Assembly: GCA_900618795.1 (NCBI GenBank)
Contig: UYJD01000020.1
Span: forward strand, 271,827-335,826
Length of the DNA stretch: 64,000 bases
Origin: Cyanodermella asteris
Lineage: Eukaryota; Ascomycota; Lecanoromycetes; Ostropales; Stictidaceae
Direction of reading: 5' to 3'
Under the pieces are notes generated by a model. The model was not told the origin of the DNA and did no database searches. It worked only from the letters and a program-made list of their open reading frames with translations. Positions 56,817 to 64,000 of the stretch are shown here, one piece after another (the first letter of the stretch is position 1; each line of letters starts with the position of its first letter). The translations under genes were made by a program, and so were the position numbers.

Positions 56817-57350
56817 AGCAGCCTCTTTGACCTCCATGAAACTTGATCGATGATCTCGCTCTTGCGACGTTGACGACGATGACGGCAGGATCTGGTCCCT
56901 TGGATTTTGAAGCTTAGACGCACCTCCGATTCCTGTTTCTTGGACGACTATCGAGATACCCCAACCTTTCCAGTGCTCCAACTCCTGAATGTGTTTGTAT
57001 AAACGGCGAGAGCTGGCTCTCTACATGGCTTGTGCGAGATGTGACGCGATGGAATGACTCTCATTAATGGTCTGGAGGGTTGGATAGTATGGTTGCACAA
57101 GACGGCGGCTTTCTGTCATGACAATGTTCGTGCTTATGTCAGGGCCTCCAGGATTGGTCTCAGGATATCACAGATTGAGTTTAATGTGCTTGCTTGACTC
57201 TGACCTGGCTGTCAATGGTCTCTTGTTCCAATACGGCGAATACGGTACAAAGTTCCGAACGCAAAGTCTCGAGCTCCAAGCAGAGCGGAGATTGGCTATG
57301 GCTTCTCACGCTCAAATGATCAATGCACGCAGTGTCGAACGCATGGACCT
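56817..57350. other. Convergent intergenic region
   Basis: 3' ends of the RRM gene and the ChaC gene. No further feature seen. Confidence 0.5.
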
Positions 57351-58514
57351 TCACCCCCGTTTTTCCGTCTCGGCTTGCTCAACATGCTCGCCGCCGGCTT
57401 TGGATCTCTCATGATCAACGGCGCTGCGCGCGCTCCGGGCTCCGTTGCCTGTCACTTGTTCGTCTTTGAGGTCCCGCACTCGGCGCGCAAGATCGGTGAT
57501 GTGCGCGTCGCCGCTGTCTTCGCTGAGCTCATCCAGGGCTTGTTCCAACATGAAAAGGTATTCGGTGTTCTGACCAGACGGGCCGACGCTGTCAAGGATG
57601 TGTTTGGCAAGAGCTTGGGGTTCCTGAACACCCATGAATTGGGGGTTATCTGGCATACCAATGTACACCATGCATCTGAAGGGCTTTATCGACGTTTCGG
57701 CCGGGACGAAAGGCGCATATTGGATGCTATACCCGTTGATCTCTCGGATGTCCAGATACTCCTGGACCTCTTTGACCTTGGATGCCTCTATTCGATAAGC
57801 CGTACCCCAGACGCGTTCTTCGGGAATGGTGTACTGGCGTTCGTAAGTCTCATGCTATCAAACGCATGGTGCACTGGTACAAACTCGGTCATGTAAGCTG
57901 TCCCAGAAGGATCTTTCTATTAGTGTAACAACCCGGCCAGGTGCTTGTGGTGTTCCACGGTGATCCTCGCTGATATTTGATCAGCCACGGTGGTACAGTC
58001 GGCCTGAAGCATGCGTACCTCGCCTGATCGCCGAAAGAATTAGCTGCCAACTCCAAAGCACAGTGAAAACGTCCACAACCAAAGAGAAGTGAAACAGCAA
58101 ACAGAGATACAGCAGGCGCGTTTGCGGGCATGTTCACAAACCCACGTCTGCACTCAGATGGGTCTAAAACCCTCCTAGGGACGCGAAAGCGCAGACAGAT
58201 TTGCGATGCACGTAGCTGTCACACAGAACCAAGGAAACAGAGAGACCATGTCTTGCAGTACCTGCCAAAACCTACGAACGTAGCCATTCACATAACCCGG
58301 AACGCGGCGATCTAGGGGCTGATGGTCAGAGTCATGGCATCTATTGTGGCTATGAGAAGGGTCTATGACATACCAAAGTGAGGTGGAGGCTTCCAGATTA
58401 GACTCCTGAACATGGGCGTCAATCAACACAGCAGACAGACTGACACCATCCGGCAAGATTGATCAGCTTGACCCACCCGTATCCAAACAGCCAGAATTCG
58501 CCAGCCTCAGCCAT
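57351..58514 (-). CDS. GCG1: ChaC-type glutathione-specific gamma-glutamylcyclotransferase
   Basis: Read on the minus strand. Exon 58514-58477 (MAEAGEFWLFGYG) joins 58405-58374 (SLIWKPPPHF) and 58311-58262 (DRRVPGYVNGYVRRFWQ), all with clean splice sites. SEDHRGTPQAPGRVVTLIERSFWDSL follows at about 57990-57885, and 57848-57351 encodes YERQYTIPEERVWGTAYRIEASKVKEV through to IGMPDNPQF and SGQNTEYLFMLEQALDEL. FGYGSLIW is the substrate-binding glycine loop of the family. ChaC enzymes cleave glutathione to 5-oxoproline and Cys-Gly in the cytosol. The joins on either side of the fourth exon are not clean: one needs an odd phase, the other a 36 bp intron. Small indels, sequence error or unusual splicing are possible. 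Confidence 0.85.
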
Positions 58515-59043
58515 GTTGAAGACTATGGATCGGTGCAGCACTCCACGGCGTCGTTGGGCAGACTCGTGCAAGGCCAGACGTCGTCGAAAGGTGAAACAGG
58601 AGCCGAAGAGTGCTTGTCGGGGCAGTGAGCTAAAGGATGCGGCAGCTGCTAGGATTCATAAGGTTCACTACACAGCCACTGAGGAATCAGACCAGCACTC
58701 TATCTGTCAGCAGCCATGGCAAAGCAAGGGAAAGGCACAAGAAGGAATAGTAGTAGGCAGAGCCTTACGGGCGGACGAGGCGGGCGACAAGCCAAATGTG
58801 GCTTGGCACTGCGACTTTCGACCCCAAGTCATCCAACGTGGGCTGGCATGCTGCAAGCTTGGGCAACGAGGCTCATGCCTCGCACGACGCCGCCCATGAC
58901 TCTGCTGTAGCTATACTTCCTCTATCCCCTTCATCCCCACGCTCCTTGTAGATAGCCCTCCACCCTGAGCCTCTGAGCTAGAAGCACCAGCCCAGCATCA
59001 TCGTCAGTGCCCCACTCTGACTTGCCTCAAGCCGTGCCGCGAT
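58515..59043. other. Divergent promoter region between ChaC and penta-EF-hand genes
   Basis: 529 bp between two start codons pointing away from each other. Short open frames only. Confidence 0.55.
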
Positions 59044-60120
59044 ATGGCGTACGCTTCGAACTTCAATCCAGACGCACTCCCTCCGTAAGCCTTTTCGCAG
59101 AGCTCGAACACGGTTTCAGCTGACTGACAACTTTAGACATGCTGAGCCAGAAGAGGTACGCGCTCCATGTTCCAGTCGATCGAGAAGAGGTGGCTAATAC
59201 TGAGACTATGTGCAGGCGGCCCAGATTCTGTCACGGAGAAATGATGACAGCAATTCGAGCACACCAGCGAATACTGTGCCCACCGCAGCACCTCCAAAAC
59301 CGACCTCACCCACGCCTTCGCAACGTTCCGACTACAGCAGTAAACCTCAACCACCTCTGCCCCTCCAGACCAATCGCCCAAGCGGGCCCGGATATCATAG
59401 GAACACACTCACCGGAGGAGGAAGGTCGCCAATGTATTCACCGTACTCGCCAGGGGCGAACAACCGACCGGGTCCTCCAGCGTGTTTACAAGCCGGTGGA
59501 CAGCAAGTAGGCCCAAATATACGACGTACGTCAACGCCGACACAACCACCACCTGGCGGGGACGGAGCTCTCTGGCCGCTCTTCCAAGCAGTCGATCAGC
59601 GGCAGACTGGACAACTTTCTGAAGCCGAGTTGAGTCAAGCCCTAAAGAATGGAGATTACTCTTCGTTCGATCCAGCGACCGTGCGAATGATGATACGAAT
59701 GCATGACCATGACCAGAGTGGGACAATCGGTTTCACGGAATTCTGGTAGGAGGCGTACAGTCCCGCAGAAGTCGGAAAGAGGTGCTGACCAAATCTCGCA
59801 GCGCCCTGTGGAACTTTCTTGGCTCTTGGAGGACACTTTTCGACCGGTTCGACGAAGACAAATCTGGATACATCTCTTTCGACGAGTACTCGAATGCACT
59901 GGTGCAGTTCGGGTACAATCTCACACAACCGTTCGTGACCATGTTGTACCGGATGTACGACAAGCGCGGCAATCAGATGTTGAGCTTCGACTTGTTTGTG
60001 CAGAGCTGCCTCACCCTGAAACGATTGACAGATGTTTTCAAGCGGTACGATACCGATCGAGACGGGTACATCACTTTGGGCTTCGAAGCATTCTTGACGG
60101 AGGTTCTGCAATCACGATAG
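59044..60120 (+). CDS. Penta-EF-hand calcium-binding protein (ALG-2/PEF1 type)
   Basis: Exons 59044-59084, 59137-59155, 59216-59745 and 59802-60120 give 302 residues. The first 125 or so residues are Pro/Ser/Gly-rich, as in peflin. Five EF-hand units follow: VDQRQTGQLSEAEL, HDHDQSGTIGFTEF, FDEDKSGYISFDEY, YDKRGNQMLSFDLF and YDTDRDGYITLGFEAF. Loops 2, 3 and 5 have good calcium ligands; 1 and 4 are weaker. Members bind calcium, dimerise through the fifth hand and act at membranes, for example in ESCRT and vesicle traffic. The exact fungal orthologue was not fixed. Confidence 0.92.
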
Positions 60121-61475
60121 AGGTGAGCGATCATGCATATATTGGATTTACGACGATATGCGATCTGCAATGCGGGCATGAGCCCAGTTTGCGCATACCA
60201 TGGCGATGAGAAATGAAATGTGCTTGCCCGAAAGAAACAATATATGGCATGCACTGTTAACCTTGTTGTATAATTTTACATGCACCTTGTACTTTTCGAG
60301 CAAAGCTTTGAGCCTGAAATGGAACATACTTTACATTTCCTTCGCCTCGGCAGTGATGATCGCTCTGCACTTCGGGATAATGGTTCGAGGTTGACGGAGC
60401 GGACATCGGTGCGGCTGTCCAGCACGCCTACCACATGTGCGTCGAGGCATCCAACTAGGTCGCTCCAATTCAAAGCTCCAGCCGCCAGCGGCTGATCACG
60501 GACCAATCCATCCATTCTTCCTTGCCATCAGACGACGCAAGATGCGCATCATTTCACTGACATCATTTGATATTCAACCAGTACTACTCGCAATGCCTCC
60601 CAACCATGTATCTCTGGTATGACTTGGGGATGCGAGGAATATGTTGCCTACAGTACTAGTACTTAGTTTGGAATGTCAAGGGTCCCGCTTAATTTAGTAC
60701 ATACTGGTCGCGAAACGGTCCAGCCTCGCAGCACTGGCCCTGCGATCAGCACCGGAAGGGCATCATCCCTCCCAGATCCGTCTAGAGTTATCAGCACTCC
60801 GCAAGGACCTTATTTGAGATCCGCAGCTCAAAGTAAGTGGCTGTGGTCAGTATGTGGGACAATGGCGTCCACCGACCTGCTGGCAGGCATGGGCGTGCAA
60901 CGATCGAAAAAGGCGCTTGCACACCATTTTCCGGATGCCACGAGCCTCACTCTGCGCGACAGAGTACAAACTTGAACACATGGTGTCGACCAGAGGTCAC
61001 TGTGCTACCCCATCTCGCAGCTGACGATGCATGTACAAAGACTCGACCGGTTGATGCTCACTGCGGCGGTCCCTCGACCGATTGTCCCTGATTTGGCAGC
61101 CTGTCATGTACTCGCTCAAGATGTTTCTCTCCGGTGGTGGCGATGCTATCTTTGCCTTCCGACCCAGATTCTCTCTTTTTGCCTCTTGAACTCCAAATTC
61201 AGATAGTTGTATTGCGCCCGCCGGGCCTCGCTTGACTGGCGCACTCTCTTGTTGCGTCCAACCCACCGCGGGCGTGGGTTTTCTCTGTAAAAGAGATACA
61301 TATATGCTCGCTCCTTCTCGCAGATTTGATAGAGCGATCATAACAGCTCATTTTCTGTATTCATTCCCTCTCTTGCCCTTCAAGCATCATCATTCCATAA
61401 TACTTTGGCCTCTCAACGGGCCGTGTACACACTCCTTGAAAAGGTATCATTTCTTCCGCATCGTGCATAACTGTA
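60121..61475. other. Intergenic region
   Basis: 1.35 kb between the penta-EF-hand gene and the decayed GH16 gene. No recognised feature. Confidence 0.5.
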
Positions 61476-62510
61476 CACTTTCTCGCAGCGGCATTCGCCA
61501 CGTTCGGCAGCTTCAAGCTTTCCAACGCCTACACGCTCGAGGAAGACTTCTTCGACGAGGGTCCCTGAGGCTTCTTCGATCACTTTGATTTCTTCACCGG
61601 CGCCGACCCGACTCAAGGACTGGTCAACTATGTTGACCACGACACTGCTTTTCATAACAAGCTCATCAGGCAGTCCGACCGAAGGGGGCGTGTGGATGGG
61701 CGTCGATCACTGGACCACCCTGAGTAGGAACCAGGGCCGCGATAGCGTCCGCATCAGCAGCAAGAACACGTGTACACACATGCTGGTTGTCGTCAACGTC
61801 ACTCGGATGCCAGTCGCTTGCGGCGGATGGCCAGCGTTCTGGACTCTGGGCTCGGACTGGCCCTCGCACGGGGAGATCGATATCATCGGTACGTAATTTT
61901 TTCTTGGTTATTTGCGATTCACTTTCCATTGACTCATCTTGATGTTGTTCTCGGAAATCGAAGGCTAACATCATTATAGAGGGAGCCCACCAAATGACCA
62001 GCAATCAAATAACCCTCCACACCTCCGCCGGTTGCTCCGCCTCAGGCTCCGCCGGAGGCCTTACCTCCCCTGAACTCCGACTGCCTCGGCAACGAAGGCT
62101 GCGGCTTCGCCTCTCCCTCCTCGGACACGTACAGCACCGCTAACTCGATCGGCGGCGGCGTCTGGGCCATGGAATGGACCAGCAGCGGCATCAGCGTCTG
62201 GCGGTGGGACCCGGAGAACCTCGGCTCCAGCAACGTCCTCCGCGACGACCCCGACCCGAGCACCTTCTCGACGCCGCAGATAAATGTGCCCAACGGTGAC
62301 AATTGCGATATCGATCAGCATTCCAGCGGGCATAGCTTGATCTTCGATTGGACTTTTTGCGGGGATTGGGCGGGGAACCAGGATGTTTGGGAGAGGAGCT
62401 GGTGTAAGAGTGAGAGGTTTTCGACTTGTAAGAGTTTTGTGCAGGGAAATCCGGGGGCGTATAGTGTGTTGGGATGGTATGTCAGACATTTGAAGGTGTT
62501 TCGGCAGTAA
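61476..62510 (+). pseudogene. GH16-family endo-beta-glucanase-like gene with one stop and two frameshifts
   Basis: The protein can be followed from AFATFGSFKLSNAYTLEEDFF through FFDHFDFFTGADPTQGLVNY, VWMGVDHWTTLS, GRDSVRISSKN, WPAFWTLGSDWPSHGEIDII, an intron (about 61889-61979), TSNQITLHTSAGC, then NEGCGFAS, GGGVWAMEWTSSGISVWRW and a Cys/Trp-rich end. This is the layout of secreted fungal GH16 glucanases, and the catalytic ExDxxE (EIDIIE across the intron) is kept. Disruptions: TGA at 61566-61568, a frame change at about 61675-61690 and another at about 62065-62072. No clear start codon with a signal peptide was found. Sequence error could explain single breaks, but three breaks plus a lost start favour a pseudogene. 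Confidence 0.82.
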
Positions 62511-63015
62511 AGTTGGGATGCGTGATGGGAGGCCGGCTGGAGCAAGAATAGGACGCTCGCTTTACATTCGGGTTTTGTGTCATTATTCGCGCATTCTGCA
62601 TAGAGTACATTGAGCGTTTCATACTCCATATAGCACAAACGGGGAATCTTGCCAGTCTGAAAAAATGATGTATTATAAAGGTTCTTGGTTGGTACATGTA
62701 ATGGCTGCGAGAACGCCTGCTTGGAGCGCGGAGAGCATTTTCGTAGCTGGCGCGGCGACTCGAAACGTAGTCAGCCTAATCGCTTTTGATGGAAACTGGT
62801 CAATGATCGATTTCTGTGCTTGATCGTTTTCGTTACCTGCATGTTGGACAATGTGTGATGGCGTGTCAAGACGTCGCGTCCAAGAGCTTGATTGAAGATC
62901 GACGAGAAGCTTGGACCTCCGCAGTGCGGCTCAAAGTCCGGCAAAGATTCTCAAGAGAGCATTTGGTGCATTCCCTCCCACGCGCGCAGTGGTCAGCGTC
63001 AGAGGTTACGACAAG
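62511..63015. other. Intergenic region and leader of the Snu114 gene
   Basis: Upstream of the Snu114 start. Nothing else recognised. Confidence 0.55.
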
Positions 63016-64000
63016 ATGGCTGACGACCTGTACGATGAGTTCGGCAACTATATCGGGGAGGATGTGGAGGACGACGACGACGACATCGGCGTGGCCGCGC
63101 CCGCAGTAGACTACCTGCGCGACGAAGACGAAGACGATGCCGAAGTCAACGATCAACAGCTCATGCAAGTCGACGAGGGCGCGTCCAATGCCGTGGTCCT
63201 ACACGAAGACAAACAGTACTATCCATCCGCCGAGCAGGTCTACGGGCGCGATGTCGAGACCATAGTGCAGGAGGAGGATACTCAGCCGCTGAGCCAACCC
63301 ATCATCGAGCCGGTCAGGCAGAAGAAATTCGTGGTCCAGGAGGCGGATTTGCCGGGCGTTTTTTACTCGCGCGACTTCATGACGGATCTCATGAACTTTC
63401 CGGATCAAATACGGAACATTGCGTTGGTGGGACACTTGCACCATGGAAAGACGGCATTGATGGACACGTTGGTGATGCAGACGCATGATCTGGGGGAGAG
63501 ACTGGAGAAGCGGCAGGGGCGCAAGAGGGACGAGCAGTTGAGGTACACAGATACACATGTGCTCGAGCGGGAACGAGGGGTATCGATCAAGTCGGCGCCC
63601 ATGAGTCTGGTGTTGCAGGGATCAAGGGGCAAGTCGCATCTTTTCAACATTATGGACACGCCTGGGCACGTCAACTTTGTCGACGAGGTGGCTGCAGCGG
63701 TGCGATTAGTGGACGGTGTGGTTCTTGTTGTCGACGTCGTGGAAGGCGTCCAGGTCAATACGGAGCAGATCATTCGACACGCCGTGTTAGAGGGATTGCC
63801 TCTTACTTTGGTCATCAACAAGATGGACAGATTAATTCTCGAGCTTAAACTGCCACCGAACGACGCCTACTTCAAGCTCAAGCACGTTGTGGAAGAAGTC
63901 AACACAGTCATCGAGAACACAGTACCGGGGCGGGGTGAGAAATTACGACTTAGCCCGGAGAAAGGCAATGTCGCATTTGCCTGCAGCAGCATGGATTGGA
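63016..64000 (+). CDS. SNU114: U5 snRNP GTPase Snu114 (EFTUD2 orthologue), 5' part
   Basis: Open frame of 328 codons from ATG 63016 to the window edge, without an intron. The acidic N-terminal extension (MADDLYDEFGNYIGEDVEDDDDD) is typical of Snu114. It is followed by FMTDLMNFPDQIRNIALVGHLHHGKTALMD with the P-loop GHLHHGKT, switch region ERERGVSIKS, DTPGHVNF and NKMD, an EF-2-like GTPase domain. Snu114 is a core U5 spliceosomal protein that controls Brr2 during activation and disassembly. The rest (EF-2 domains II-V) lies outside the window. Confidence 0.96.
   Translation, partial: MADDLYDEFGNYIGEDVEDDDDDIGVAAPAVDYLRDEDEDDAEVNDQQLMQVDEGASNAVVLHEDKQYYPSAEQVYGRDVETIVQEEDTQPLSQPIIEPVRQKKFVVQEADLPGVFYSRDFMTDLMNFPDQIRNIALVGHLHHGKTALMDTLVMQTHDLGERLEKRQGRKRDEQLRYTDTHVLERERGVSIKSAPMSLVLQGSRGKSHLFNIMDTPGHVNFVDEVAAAVRLVDGVVLVVDVVEGVQVNTEQIIRHAVLEGLPLTLVINKMDRLILELKLPPNDAYFKLKHVVEEVNTVIENTVPGRGEKLRLSPEKGNVAFACSSMDW

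Noticed and set aside
56373-56981. 202-codon minus-strand open frame with Ala/Thr repeats
   Set aside because: It mirrors the glycine-rich repeat of the RRM gene, which has clean exons and RNP motifs on the plus strand.

Overview
The window is from a filamentous ascomycete (Pezizomycotina). Genes are split by short introns of about 45-120 bp with GT..AG ends. The housekeeping genes are typical of that group: an RlmA-type MADS factor, a Skt5/Chs4-type chitin synthase activator, Snu114, a penta-EF-hand protein and a glycine-rich RRM protein. No species can be proved from the sequence alone.

Region 1 (1 to about 37.4 kb) is accessory DNA and looks like most of a nonribosomal peptide gene cluster. 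A very large NRPS on the minus strand starts at 9654 and runs off the left edge: truncated C - A1 - T1 - C2 - A2 - T2 - C3 - A3 - T3 - C4, with more modules expected outside. It is followed by an ABCC-type exporter, an MIO enzyme of the phenylalanine ammonia-lyase/aminomutase family, a branched-chain-type aminotransferase, three DUF3328 (UstYa-family) genes plus one truncated copy, a sucrose-type MFS transporter and a second exporter of the ABCB/MDR type. The same parts are expected for cyclic pentapeptides of the astin/cyclochlorotine type. There an aminomutase would supply a beta-aromatic amino acid, an aminotransferase would supply 2-aminobutyrate, and UstYa-family proteins would oxidise or chlorinate the peptide. 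This product assignment is inference. No cluster transcription factor, polyketide synthase or P450 was seen.

The DUF3328 zone (22.8-32.8 kb) is unstable. It holds three copies of a roughly 180-200 bp MITE-like element, an AT-rich 250 bp element bounded by 16 bp inverted repeats, a 5'-truncated DUF3328 copy, a DUF3328 gene with a stop codon in its N-terminal tail, and a DUF3328 gene with an altered first metal-type motif.

Region 2 (38.6-64 kb) is mostly conserved genome: Skt5/Chs4-like protein, RlmA, a BTB/POZ protein, a DUF3140-like gene broken by a 25 bp assembly gap with duplicated flanks, a long disordered hypothetical protein, a gene-poor 4.6 kb stretch, an RRM protein, a ChaC-type gamma-glutamylcyclotransferase, a penta-EF-hand protein, a decayed GH16 glucanase-like gene, and the first 985 bp of the Snu114 gene. 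The change from accessory to conserved genes falls between 37.4 and 38.6 kb.
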